Source: Puniceicoccus vermicola (lineage in GTDB: Bacteria > Verrucomicrobiota > Verrucomicrobiia > Opitutales > Puniceicoccaceae). Taken from it: DNA of 51,676 nt. Location of the stretch: positions 1 to 51,676 of the forward strand of contig NZ_JACHVA010000047.1 in assembly GCF_014230055.1 (NCBI RefSeq), in the 5' to 3' direction. Positions 33,282 through 41,078 of the stretch are shown in pieces. Each line of letters begins with the position of its first letter. The first letter of the stretch is position 1. The position numbers were made by a program, and so were the translations under genes. The notes beneath the pieces were generated by a model, which saw nothing but the letters and a program-made list of their open reading frames with translations, was not told the origin of the DNA and did not search any database.

Positions 33282-33506
33282 CTATTCGGGAAGGTGGTCG
33301 AGGAGCTGGCGAACGGAGGTCAGGTTTCCGACGAGCTGAGTCGGGAGGTTGACCCCAAAGTTTTCCTCAACAGCGAGAGCGATCTGAACCGTCGCAACGG
33401 AATCCCAGTCTTCGCTGTCGGCCTGCGAAAACTCCTCCGTGAGGACCAGTTCGTCGTCGTCGAGAACGTCGCGAAAGATGGTTTGAAGGCGGAGGAGAGT
33501 CGACAT
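33282..33506 (-). CDS. Acyl carrier protein (second of two)
   Basis: A 74-residue ACP from the ATG at 33506. The phosphopantetheine site is E-D-W-D-S-V (S36), with helices on both sides (L-Q-T-I-F-R-D-V-L and V-Q-I-A-L-A-V-E-E-N-F-G). The W-D-S-V form, rather than D-S-L, is typical of ACPs working with FkbH proteins. A longer open frame upstream overlaps the KAS III gene and is not used. It lies between the KAS III and FkbH genes with gaps of 13 and 11 nt. Confidence 0.85.
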   Translation of the reverse strand: MSTLLRLQTIFRDVLDDDELVLTEEFSQADSEDWDSVATVQIALAVEENFGVNLPTQLVGNLTSVRQLLDHLPE

Positions 33507-33519
33507 GGTGGTGGAGTTC

Positions 33520-34605
33520 TTAGGCGTCTTGAGCGGAGAGGAGGGTCGGATCGAATTCGACGGAATCTTCAGGGGCTTTCCCGAGGGCACTCGACCAGAC
33601 GAGGGAGGTGACACTCCATGAGAGGCCGTTGCCAAAGGAGGCCAGCAGGACCCGTTGTCCGGGTTTCAGTCGTTCTTGCCTCCAAGCCTCGTTGAGGAGG
33701 ATGGGGGTGGAGGCTCCGGCGAGATTTCCAATCTGCTCCATGAAGTAGAAGCGTTTATCTTCGGGGACTTTGAGAGCTCGGTAGATCAGATCGACCATGG
33801 TCTTGTTCGCTTGGTGCAGAAGGACGAGGTCAATCTCATCGAGGGTCCAGTCGTGCTGCGAGAGATAGCTCTCAATTGCTGTGGGGATCGTTTTCAGGGA
33901 GAAGTGAAAGACGGCGGGGCCGTTCATGCAGAGCTGCTCAGGAGTGCGAACACTGCCGGAAGAATCGGTCTCCTCGGTCTGAGTTGCTGGGGAGCGGGGC
34001 TGCCGCATGCCGGAGGCGGGGATGACGATTTTCCGGCTGCTCTTTCCATCCGTTCCCATGAGGCAGCCTTCGATGCCTTCCTCCCCTTCGATTCGCTGGA
34101 GAATGCAAACGGCCGCTCCGTCGCCGTGGAGCGGAACGAGGCCACGATCTTTGGGGTGAACGACAGTGGAAACGGCATCGGCATTGCAGAGAAGGGCCGT
34201 TTTCGCGAGGCCGGCGGTCAGCATCGAGTGGGCGACGGCGAGGCAGTAGGGGAAGGCGGAGCAGCCGAGGTTGATGTCAAAGGCGCCGCATTCCTGCTTG
34301 AGTCCGAGACGGCCGTGCAGGTCGCAGGCGGTCGCGGGAATTTGATAGTCCGGGGTTTGGCTCGCAAAAATCAGAAGGTCGATGTCCTCCCTTTGGAACT
34401 TTCCGCGGGCAAAGAGGCGTTGGGCGGCGACGAAGGCCAGGTCGGAGGCCGTTACCCCAGGCGGCACCACCCGGCGATTGTGGATGCCGGACATCTTGGT
34501 GATCGATGCGAGCTGCTTGGCGTCAAAATTTTCGAGAAGATCGGCATCCGTCCTTTCGTTGGGGGCCAGGCAGTAGTGCATGTCGAGGATGGCGGAGCTC
34601 ATCAC
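33520..34605 (-). CDS. 3-oxoacyl-ACP synthase III (KAS III/FabH-like)
   Basis: A 361-residue thiolase-fold condensing enzyme with a full Cys-His-Asn triad: C115 in N-L-G-C-S-A-F, H264 in L-L-H-Q-A-N-K-T-M and N294 in I-G-N-L-A-G-A-S-T. It would extend or transfer an acyl group using an ACP substrate. FabH-like enzymes in polysaccharide loci can also act as acyltransferases. Its start overlaps the end of the first ACP gene by 4 bp. The two starting Met codons are equivalent. Confidence 0.88.
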   Translation of the reverse strand: MMSSAILDMHYCLAPNERTDADLLENFDAKQLASITKMSGIHNRRVVPPGVTASDLAFVAAQRLFARGKFQREDIDLLIFASQTPDYQIPATACDLHGRLGLKQECGAFDINLGCSAFPYCLAVAHSMLTAGLAKTALLCNADAVSTVVHPKDRGLVPLHGDGAAVCILQRIEGEEGIEGCLMGTDGKSSRKIVIPASGMRQPRSPATQTEETDSSGSVRTPEQLCMNGPAVFHFSLKTIPTAIESYLSQHDWTLDEIDLVLLHQANKTMVDLIYRALKVPEDKRFYFMEQIGNLAGASTPILLNEAWRQERLKPGQRVLLASFGNGLSWSVTSLVWSSALGKAPEDSVEFDPTLLSAQDA

Positions 34606-34844
34606 TCTTCGATGGGTTTTCCCTGCTCGCGGGCAAAGGTGAGAATGTCCTGAAGGGTCTGAAGCTCTTGGGTCTTTTCTGGTGGAACACTCAGTCCAGC
34701 TTGGTCCTCGAGCTCGGCCATCAGGAGAACGACTTTCAGGGAGTCGTAAACACCTTGGTCTTGAAAGGGGGTTTCGAGGGTTAGACTAGACCCTTCGATC
34801 TCGAATAGGTCCGCGATGGTGGCACGTAATTCTTCTAGTTTCAT
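34602..34844 (-). CDS. Acyl carrier protein (first of two)
   Basis: An 80-residue ACP with the phosphopantetheine site Y-D-S-L-K-V-V (S35) and the usual helix pattern (L-R-A-T-I-A-D-L-F; V-L-L-M-A-E-L-E-D). Both ends overlap neighbours by 4 bp, so the acyltransferase, ACP and KAS III genes are translationally coupled. It is distinct in sequence from the second ACP, which suggests different partners. Confidence 0.88.
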   Translation of the reverse strand: MKLEELRATIADLFEIEGSSLTLETPFQDQGVYDSLKVVLLMAELEDQAGLSVPPEKTQELQTLQDILTFAREQGKPIEE

Positions 34845-35518
34845 GGGGTCGAGGATTCGGGTAGAGGATGGCGGGTGCGGATGCGGGCGGGAACTCCCAT
34901 CGCCACCGCTCCGTCAGGAATGTTGGTGAGTGCAAAAGAACAGGCTCCGAGCACGGCATGCGCGCCAACGGATTTATTGGGATAGACCACCGCATTGGAA
35001 CCAAGGTAGCCACACTCCCCAACCGTAACATGTCCGAGAACCCGGCCCCCGGGAGCGACTTGGGAGAAATCGGCCATTTCCGTGTCATGCCCAACGGAAC
35101 TTTGGTTGTGAACGATCACATGTCGGCCAATCTTTGCCGTCGGAGAAATATTGGAGCAGACCCCAACGTAGCACCCCGCACCCAGTTGAATGTCTTCAGC
35201 AACAGCGGCGGAAGGGTCGATGAGCGTTTCAGGGATCCAACCAAGGGACTCCGCTCGGCGAGCCACATCGCGACGAGTCGCATTGTTCCCGATCCCAACC
35301 TGAAAATAGACCGGACCTTGAAGAGAGGAGGCGACGTCGTCCATCCCTCCGAGAACCGGAAAGCCACTGATCGTCTTTCCGAGCAGCTTCCGGTCATCGT
35401 CGCAGAAACCGAGAATCTCGTAAGTGGGCGCAACCTTGTTGATATTCTTCGCCAGCCACAAGACTTCGACACCGTGCCCGCCAGCACCAATGATCACAAG
35501 TGGTTTTGTTGAGGACAT
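34841..35518 (-). CDS. NeuD/PglD-family sugar acyltransferase
   Basis: A 225-residue left-handed beta-helix acyltransferase. The N-terminal Rossmann part has L-V-I-I-G-A-G-G-H-G-V-E-V-L, the usual NeuD/PglD start. The hexapeptide-repeat domain carries the catalytic His in S-V-G-H-D-T-E-M-A-D-F-S-Q-V-A-P-G and ends G-V-P-A-R. PglD acetylates UDP-4-amino sugars with acetyl-CoA; here the following ACP/KAS III/FkbH genes suggest that the acyl donor may be an acyl-ACP. First gene of the operon. Confidence 0.85.
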   Translation of the reverse strand: MSSTKPLVIIGAGGHGVEVLWLAKNINKVAPTYEILGFCDDDRKLLGKTISGFPVLGGMDDVASSLQGPVYFQVGIGNNATRRDVARRAESLGWIPETLIDPSAAVAEDIQLGAGCYVGVCSNISPTAKIGRHVIVHNQSSVGHDTEMADFSQVAPGGRVLGHVTVGECGYLGSNAVVYPNKSVGAHAVLGACSFALTNIPDGAVAMGVPARIRTRHPLPESSTP

Positions 35519-35648
35519 TTCGATTCAGGACGAGAAGTGGGATGATAGTGAAGAATGCATAACTTAAGACCAGCAAGGCGGAGAAATCAATCCGGCTCTG
35601 TGCCGGTAGGACAGAAGTCTTCCGTTTTACGGTGTTCAGGGTAATTGA

Positions 35649-35663
35649 TTTTACCTGGTTAAA
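35649..35663. promoter_or_regulatory. Palindrome-like motif TTTTACCTGGTTAAA, site 1
   Basis: Exact reverse complement of the site at 36886-36900; near-matches at 40894-40908 and 49306-49320. It lies ~40 nt before the RAYT gene start. A weak promoter-like TTGACG is just downstream (35669-35674). Function unknown: regulator site or element end. Confidence 0.4.
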
Positions 35664-35705
35664 TCTGTTTGACGAAAAGACAAAAGATCTTAATTTAGCT
35701 CAATC

Positions 35706-36665
35706 ATGAAAAGGAAAGTTCGGAAAAAAGTCGAAGGGCAGACGGCTTACTATCATTTGATGAGTCGGACCGTGAACGGGGAGGCTTTGTTTGGAGATCG
35801 GGAGAGGGAGGTTCTGCGGAAGATGATTTGGCAGGTAGCCGATTTTTCCGGGGTGCGTGTGGTGACTTATGCGGTGATGAAGAACCATTTTCATCTAATG
35901 GTGGAGGTGCCTCCGGTGACGGAAGTTTCGGATGCGGAATTGCTTCGACGGTATCGGAGGCTTTATCCGAAGCCGACTCCTTGGAATCCGATGAGGGCGG
36001 AGGTTTTGGAGAAGACTCTGGCCGAAGATGGAGAGGAGGCAGAGATCCTGAGGAAAAACCTCACGCGTCGGATGCATGACATTTCGTGGCTAATGAAAAC
36101 GCTCAAGCAGCGCTTTACCCTCTGGTTTAATCGGTCGAGAGAGCGGTTTGGGCCGTTGTGGTGTGAGCGGTTCAAGAGTGTATTGATTGAGGGGGATCGC
36201 TGGGCTTTGCGCACGGTGGCTGCCTATATTGATTTGAATGCAGTTCGCGCCGGGCTGGTCGAGGACCCGAAGGACTATCGTTTTTGCGGATACGGCGAAG
36301 CTATGGGCGGAAGCCGTTTGGCTCGCAAGGGGCTGATGGTGGTGGATCGAGATCTGGCTGGATACCGACAAACCCTTTATGGCTCTGGAGGGGGAGAGAA
36401 AGAGGGAAAGGTCGCGATTGATCGCGAGGAAGCGGTTCGAGTCTTGGAAGAGGAAAAAGGGAAACTGCCCCTTTCCGTCATTCTCCGCTGCCGGGTGAGG
36501 TATTTTGCGGACGGAATTGTCCTGGGCTCTCCTGAATTTGTAGATGATCATCTGAAATCCGAGCAGGATGGCCGTCTTCGTCCCCGCAAGCCTCTGCAAA
36601 TGCGCGGAGCCGATTGGCGGGGGCTCTCGGTGGGGAATGGAATGAGAAAGAACTTATTCGGGTAG
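35706..36665 (+). CDS. REP-associated tyrosine transposase (RAYT), IS200-like HUH family
   Basis: A 319-residue single-strand DNA transposase. The HUH motif is N-H-F-H-L-M-V-E (H61, H63) after Y-A-V-M-K, and the catalytic tyrosine is Y174 in V-A-A-Y-I-D-L-N-A-V-R-A-G-L-V-E-D-P, the best-conserved RAYT segment. RAYTs are single-copy enzymes thought to spread REP palindromes. The window is full of such palindromes, so this may be their mobilising enzyme. It is intact. The gene lies between inverted copies of TTTTACCTGGTTAAA. Confidence 0.9.
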   Translation: MKRKVRKKVEGQTAYYHLMSRTVNGEALFGDREREVLRKMIWQVADFSGVRVVTYAVMKNHFHLMVEVPPVTEVSDAELLRRYRRLYPKPTPWNPMRAEVLEKTLAEDGEEAEILRKNLTRRMHDISWLMKTLKQRFTLWFNRSRERFGPLWCERFKSVLIEGDRWALRTVAAYIDLNAVRAGLVEDPKDYRFCGYGEAMGGSRLARKGLMVVDRDLAGYRQTLYGSGGGEKEGKVAIDREEAVRVLEEEKGKLPLSVILRCRVRYFADGIVLGSPEFVDDHLKSEQDGRLRPRKPLQMRGADWRGLSVGNGMRKNLFG

Positions 36666-36984
36666 GGCTCGTCGTCTCCCAGTTTCGGACAAATTCCGCA
36701 GCGCACTCAGCACCCTAGATGGTTGGGTGAAGGGCGGAGCTTTGGCGAGAGAATTTTGCGAGAGCCGATTTGATCGGAGTCTCTGCCGGCTTCCTCCAAC
36801 ATAGCCTCTCCGCGAATGGAGGAAATCTGTTCCTCTCCGTTTCTTTTGGCAAAAACTGAAGCCAATGCCCTGTTGTCAGTTATTTTTAACCAGGTAAAAT
36901 ATTTGGTGAAGATCTGGAAACAAGTGTGGGGGGTCGAAGAAAACGTTTGCCGATAGCGTCTGGCAGGAGTTTGTTGATTCTTTA
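36666..36984 (+). other. Intergenic region after the RAYT gene
   Basis: No gene or repeat array is seen, apart from the TTTAACCAGGTAAAA motif at 36886-36900. Confidence 0.5.
36886..36900. promoter_or_regulatory. Motif TTTAACCAGGTAAAA, site 2 (inverted)
   Basis: Inverted copy of site 1; about 85 nt upstream of the MBL-fold gene. Confidence 0.4.
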
Positions 36985-37767
36985 ATGGAGGGACGGTTTC
37001 ATATTCTCGGTTCAAGCAGCGCAGGGAATTGTGCTTTGCTGGAAACCGAGGAGTCGCGCATTTTGATCGACGCGGGTTTTTCGGGGCGCCGGACGGTGTC
37101 GATGCTGCGGGAGATTGGAGTGGAACCGGAAGATCTCGATGGGGTGTTTATTACTCACGAGCATAACGACCATTCGGCCGGTGTGCGGGGTTTATCGAGA
37201 TTTCAGGAGATTCCGTTCTTTGCCAATCGTGATACCGCGGAGGGCTTGCAGGGAAAGCTGCAGCGGAAAGTTTCTTGGAAAGTTTTCGAGACGGGCCAGC
37301 CCTTTGTTTTTCGGGATTTGGAAATTCGTCCGGTCGGGATTCCTCACGACGCTTATGATCCGGTGTGCTTCCTTTTTTCCTGGGGGCGGGATGATCTCTT
37401 TTCTCCACGGCGCAATCTTGCTTGGGTGAACGATCTTGGACATGTGCCCCCAGCGGTCTACTCGGTTCTTGCCGAAGCGGATACCTTGGTGATCGAGGCG
37501 AATTACGACGAGGATATGCTGGAGAATGATATGAAGCGGCCGTATTCGCTCAAGCAGCGGATTCGTAGCCGACATGGTCACCTCTCCAACCGGGCCACAT
37601 TGCAGGCTTTGCGAGCAGTCGAAAAACCTCGCTGGAAACAACTTTTTTTCTCACATTTGAGCCGTGATTGCAATGCGGTCAATTTGGTCGAAGACACCTT
37701 TGGCCCTTTCTGCGAATCCTGCCCCTCGGCGGTGCAAATGACTGTTGTTCCGCCGCACCCCGCTTAA
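36985..37767 (+). CDS. MBL-fold metallohydrolase (YycJ/WalJ-like)
   Basis: A 260-residue metallo-beta-lactamase-fold protein. It begins G-R-F-H-I-L-G-S-S-S-A-G-N-C, characteristic of the YycJ group, and has the metal motif T-H-E-H-N-D-H-S-A-G (H58, H60, D62, H63). Later ligands are in V-N-D-L-G-H and H-L-S-R-D-C-N. YycJ-like proteins are 5'-exonuclease-like and linked to DNA repair. Sixteen nt separate it from the pyruvate kinase gene, probably one operon. Confidence 0.85.
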   Translation: MEGRFHILGSSSAGNCALLETEESRILIDAGFSGRRTVSMLREIGVEPEDLDGVFITHEHNDHSAGVRGLSRFQEIPFFANRDTAEGLQGKLQRKVSWKVFETGQPFVFRDLEIRPVGIPHDAYDPVCFLFSWGRDDLFSPRRNLAWVNDLGHVPPAVYSVLAEADTLVIEANYDEDMLENDMKRPYSLKQRIRSRHGHLSNRATLQALRAVEKPRWKQLFFSHLSRDCNAVNLVEDTFGPFCESCPSAVQMTVVPPHPA

Positions 37768-37783
37768 CTAGCAGATACGGATT

Positions 37784-39208
37784 ATGCACCATCGAAATAC
37801 AAAAATTATTTTCACGATCGGACCCGCCACCGACACGCCCGAAATGCTTCGCGCCTTGATTCGGGAGGGAGTGGATATTTGCCGAATTAATATGGCTCAC
37901 GCTCCTCGCGAGGATTTGGCCGGGATCGTTTCTCGCGTTCGCGAGGCCGGAAAGGATGAGGGGCGTGATATCGCGATTATGGTCGATATCAAGGGCCCGG
38001 AAATTCGGACCGGTGAAGTCTCTGAACCACTACAACTCAAGGCTGGTGATTTGCTCGATCTCGCCTGCTCCGAAGATGCTGATGAGCAGCCTGATGTGCC
38101 ACTGGTTCAGGTGAATTATCCCGGGCTGATCAACGACTTGAAGGAGGGGAGTTCGATCCTCGTGGACAATGGACTGCTTCGCTTCAAGGTGCTCAAAAAG
38201 ACCGAGAGCCGCCTCCAGTGTGAGGTCGAGATCGGAGGGAAGATGGGCAGTCGCCGTCACATCAATCTGCCGGGCACTCATGTCAGTCTCCCCGCTCTGA
38301 CCAAGAAAGATTACTTGGATATTGAATTCAGTGTCGCGGCGGGAGTGGATTTCTTTGCCCAATCATTTGTTCGGGAACCTGAAGATGTAGAAAGCTTTCG
38401 GCGGGTTCTGTCCGAGAAAGGAAGTTCGGCCCGGATCATTGCAAAGATCGAGGACCAGCAGGCCATTTCGAATCTCGACGATATCATCCGTGCCTCAGAT
38501 GGGTTGATGGTTGCTCGCGGGGACCTCGGAATTGAGTGTCCCTACGAGGATCTTCCGGTGATCCAAAAGCGCGCGGTGACAACTTGTATCCGCTTGCGCA
38601 AGCCGGCGATCGTGGCGACTCATATGCTTGAGTCGATGATCGAGAATCCGGTGCCGACCCGTGCCGAAGTTTCGGACATCACCTATGCGGTCGCAGAGCG
38701 AACGGATGCCATCATGCTTTCCGGGGAAACAACCGTTGGAAAGTTCCCCTTGGACTGTGTCCGCGTCTTCAAGCGCATCGCCGAGACTACCGAGAAACTC
38801 GACAATGTGGCCACTCGGGTGCCATTGGATTTGCGGAATCCGAAGAGCAAACTCGTTCGCTCGGCCGCGCGTCTGGCCGAGGATGTGGACAACGCCAGCG
38901 TGATTGTTTTCACCCGCGCGGGAAATCTGCCGCAGACCGTGTCCTCTCTCCGTCCAGTGGGGACGCCGATCTTCGCGTTTACGGATCAGCCTCATTTGGT
39001 TCCGCAGATGCGACTGATTCGCGGGGTCCATCCGTTTCTCATTGATTTTGCCGAGGACGGGGAAACCACGATTCAGAGTGCATTCCGACTCCTCACCGAG
39101 CACGGCTATGTCGCTGTGGGTAGCTGGGCGGTTTTGATCACCACGGTTCTTCGCCGCAAGCGTCTGGTCGATGGGCTGCAGCTGCGCCAAGTCGATCCCC
39201 AGGAATAG
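37784..39208 (+). CDS. pyk: Pyruvate kinase
   Basis: A 474-residue glycolytic enzyme converting PEP and ADP to pyruvate and ATP. Seen are T-K-I-I-F-T-I-G-P-A, M-V-D-I-K-G-P-E-I-R-T-G, I-I-A-K-I-E-D-Q-Q-A, V-A-R-G-D-L-G-I-E and V-A-T-H-M-L-E-S-M-I-E-N-P-V-P-T-R-A-E-V-S-D-I. Two sites depart from the commonest form: I-C-R-I-N-M-A-H-A in place of R-x-N-F-S-H-G and a His for Gln in V-A-T-Q-M-L-E-S. The allosteric C-domain is present to the end. Confidence 0.93.
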   Translation: MHHRNTKIIFTIGPATDTPEMLRALIREGVDICRINMAHAPREDLAGIVSRVREAGKDEGRDIAIMVDIKGPEIRTGEVSEPLQLKAGDLLDLACSEDADEQPDVPLVQVNYPGLINDLKEGSSILVDNGLLRFKVLKKTESRLQCEVEIGGKMGSRRHINLPGTHVSLPALTKKDYLDIEFSVAAGVDFFAQSFVREPEDVESFRRVLSEKGSSARIIAKIEDQQAISNLDDIIRASDGLMVARGDLGIECPYEDLPVIQKRAVTTCIRLRKPAIVATHMLESMIENPVPTRAEVSDITYAVAERTDAIMLSGETTVGKFPLDCVRVFKRIAETTEKLDNVATRVPLDLRNPKSKLVRSAARLAEDVDNASVIVFTRAGNLPQTVSSLRPVGTPIFAFTDQPHLVPQMRLIRGVHPFLIDFAEDGETTIQSAFRLLTEHGYVAVGSWAVLITTVLRRKRLVDGLQLRQVDPQE

Positions 39209-39230
39209 GGTTCGCCAGATTTTCTATTTT

Positions 39231-39255
39231 CTGCCGGGGCGAAAGCCCCGGGCAG
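39231..39255. terminator. Hairpin between convergent pyk and Nudix genes
   Basis: CTGCCGGGGC-GAAA-GCCCCGGGCAG forms a stem of about 10 bp with one bulged G and a stable GAAA loop. A modest T-rich stretch follows on the plus strand. Probably a terminator for pyk and possibly for both genes. Confidence 0.5.
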
Positions 39256-39265
39256 AGGTGGTTTG

Positions 39266-39793
39266 TTACTCGCCTCGCTTGCGAAACAAGTCCCAGAGAT
39301 AGAGAAACGAGAGAGAAAATTCTCGCGGAGCCCGGTCGATCCATGCATCGACCTCCGCGGGTTGTTTCCATGCGCCTCCTGAAACTTCTTCCGGATCCGG
39401 GACGATTGGGCCGTCGTAATTGAGAATCTGGTAGAGGCGAACAAACTCGTGGCCAGTCTCGCGAACGGCGGAGATGGCTTGGATTTCCTCGAGATCGGCG
39501 TTTTGGCCGTCGATTCCCAGCTCTTCGCCGAGTTCGCGCCGGGCGGCGGTCTCGTAATCCTCCCCGGAATCCACGTGACCCGAGCAGGAACTCACCCACC
39601 GATTGGGAGCGGTATCTTTCGTTGCGGAACGCTTTTGAAGATAGAGGGCTCCGTCGGAGCGAAAGACAAAGACGTGAATCGCCCGATGAAGCAGCTTCTT
39701 TTTGTGAACCTGGCTGCGGGTCTCTTTCCCGATGACGCGGTCATTTTCGTCGACCACGTCGAACCATTCATTGTCAGCAGATGAGTTCGCCAT
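39266..39793 (-). CDS. Nudix hydrolase
   Basis: A 175-residue Nudix protein starting at the ATG at 39793. The Nudix box is complete: G72-x5-E78-x7-R86-E-L-x-E90-E91-x-G93-I. The arrangement W-F-D-V-V-D-E-N-D-R-V-I-G and L-L-H-R-A-I-H-V-F-V-F resembles YfcD/isopentenyl-diphosphate isomerase-like Nudix enzymes. It would hydrolyse a nucleoside-diphosphate-linked compound; substrate unknown. Its start overlaps the end of folE2 by 20 bp. Confidence 0.88.
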   Translation of the reverse strand: MANSSADNEWFDVVDENDRVIGKETRSQVHKKKLLHRAIHVFVFRSDGALYLQKRSATKDTAPNRWVSSCSGHVDSGEDYETAARRELGEELGIDGQNADLEEIQAISAVRETGHEFVRLYQILNYDGPIVPDPEEVSGGAWKQPAEVDAWIDRAPREFSLSFLYLWDLFRKRGE

Positions 39794-40739
39794 AATTGTC
39801 CATACCTCCAGAAAGATCGGTAGAGAGGCCTTTCGCGATCGTGGCGACCGCGTCATGCGAGTGAAGCGATTCGAGGTGGGAGCAGGAGACTGCGAAGGCG
39901 GCAATTCCTGGAACTTCGTCAAGGGCCGCGTAGACCAATCGGGCCGCGTCCTCGACGAACTTCTGATAGGCTCCGTTGAGTTCAGCGAAGGCCTGCTCGT
40001 CAAGTCGGCGAACCATGGACTGCGTCTCCGTCGATAGAGCCTCTTGGCAAACCTTGACCAGGCCTTCGGGAGTGATGGTGTCGTCTTCGCTCGGGACGGC
40101 GCGAATGCGGGCCCGACTGCGCTGGGAGTGCGGAATGGCAAAGACTCCGCGGGTTTCCCGGGCGTGCTCGGAGAGGTCCGAGGAGCAAGGGCAAGCCGAG
40201 GAGTAGACAAAGCCGATCTGGAGCATCCGGGTGTAGACCCCTTGTCCGGAGATCCGCCCTTCCATGACCACATCGTAATACTGGTAGCCCTCGAGTCCGC
40301 TGCGAAGACTGGATTGAAGGGTCGGCATCGAAAAAGAGATGCGTAGACGTGCGGATTCGGAATCGAGTTTCTTTTGGTAGTCCTCCAAGACTCGGCGGAT
40401 CATCCCAAAATCAACGACCTCCTCGCGGTGTTCGTAAAAAACCCGGATGATGCGCGACATGTTGATCCCTTTCCGGTCCGCGTTGAGGCTGACTCCCCCG
40501 AAGATGGAGGCCTCGAGAGTCGTGATGCTACCATCGTCCATCCGGAAACGCAGTGGCAGCCGGAAGTTCGACGAGCCGACTTCCTGAATGGCCACGCGTG
40601 CACCCTGGATCTCGGTCGCACGGAGATTCTGGGTGTCGGGGAGACCCTGGACATATTCTTGGGCAGGCCGGAACGAAGGGTCGAAACCCATTTGCGGTTT
40701 TGGCTCAGTGCCGGTGGACGATGCGTCGCTGGAAGACAT
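39774..40739 (-). CDS. folE2: GTP cyclohydrolase FolE2 (type IB)
   Basis: A 321-residue enzyme from the ATG at 40739 that makes dihydroneopterin triphosphate from GTP, the first step of folate (or queuosine) synthesis. FolE2 signatures include F-G-G-V-S-L-N-A-D-R-K-G-I-N-M-S-R-I (about 85-102), F-V-Y-S-S-A-C-P-C-S-S-D-L-S-E-H with its conserved cysteines, and S-C-S-H-L-E-S-L-H-S-H-D-A near the end. No folE1-type features are present. FolE2 does not need zinc strictly. It is co-transcribed with the Nudix gene. Confidence 0.92.
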   Translation of the reverse strand: MSSSDASSTGTEPKPQMGFDPSFRPAQEYVQGLPDTQNLRATEIQGARVAIQEVGSSNFRLPLRFRMDDGSITTLEASIFGGVSLNADRKGINMSRIIRVFYEHREEVVDFGMIRRVLEDYQKKLDSESARLRISFSMPTLQSSLRSGLEGYQYYDVVMEGRISGQGVYTRMLQIGFVYSSACPCSSDLSEHARETRGVFAIPHSQRSRARIRAVPSEDDTITPEGLVKVCQEALSTETQSMVRRLDEQAFAELNGAYQKFVEDAARLVYAALDEVPGIAAFAVSCSHLESLHSHDAVATIAKGLSTDLSGGMDNYGELIC

Positions 40740-41078
40740 AACTCGGAGGAATATAGAAACGAAACGTTTCACTATGGCAGGGTTCGCTGAGATGACAAAC
40801 GGGAAAGACAGTGATTTTTGGAGGGCGGTCGTGGAATCGGTAGCTCCCATGCCAGACATTCAGGTTTTGGGAACGTTTGCCGTGTCAATATATTAAACCA
40901 GGTTAAAAAGGTATTGATTGCTGGGTGTGCATGTCGAAGTAGGGGAATGATAGATTCAAGATTTATGCGCAGAATGTTAAATATCATTTACTGCGAATGG
41001 CGCAGAGCCGTGGTCTCTCTGCTCGGGAAATCGCGTTTTCCTTGCTCGTTGCGGTAGTTATTCCCAACCTCTGAGACT
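40740..41078. other. Divergent intergenic region folE2 / aminopeptidase
   Basis: Must hold promoters for both flanking genes. The only marked feature is the palindrome-like TTAAACCAGGTTAAAAA at 40893-40909. No gene is supported. Confidence 0.5.
40893..40909. promoter_or_regulatory. Motif TTAAACCAGGTTAAAAA, site 3
   Basis: The most symmetric copy of the motif (TTAAACC-AGGTTAA). It lies midway between two divergent genes, about 155 and 170 nt from their starts. Confidence 0.4.

Noticed and set aside
33520-33635. Long N-terminal extension of the second ACP
   Set aside because: It overlaps the KAS III gene and adds low-complexity residues; the ACP fold starts at the ATG at 33506.
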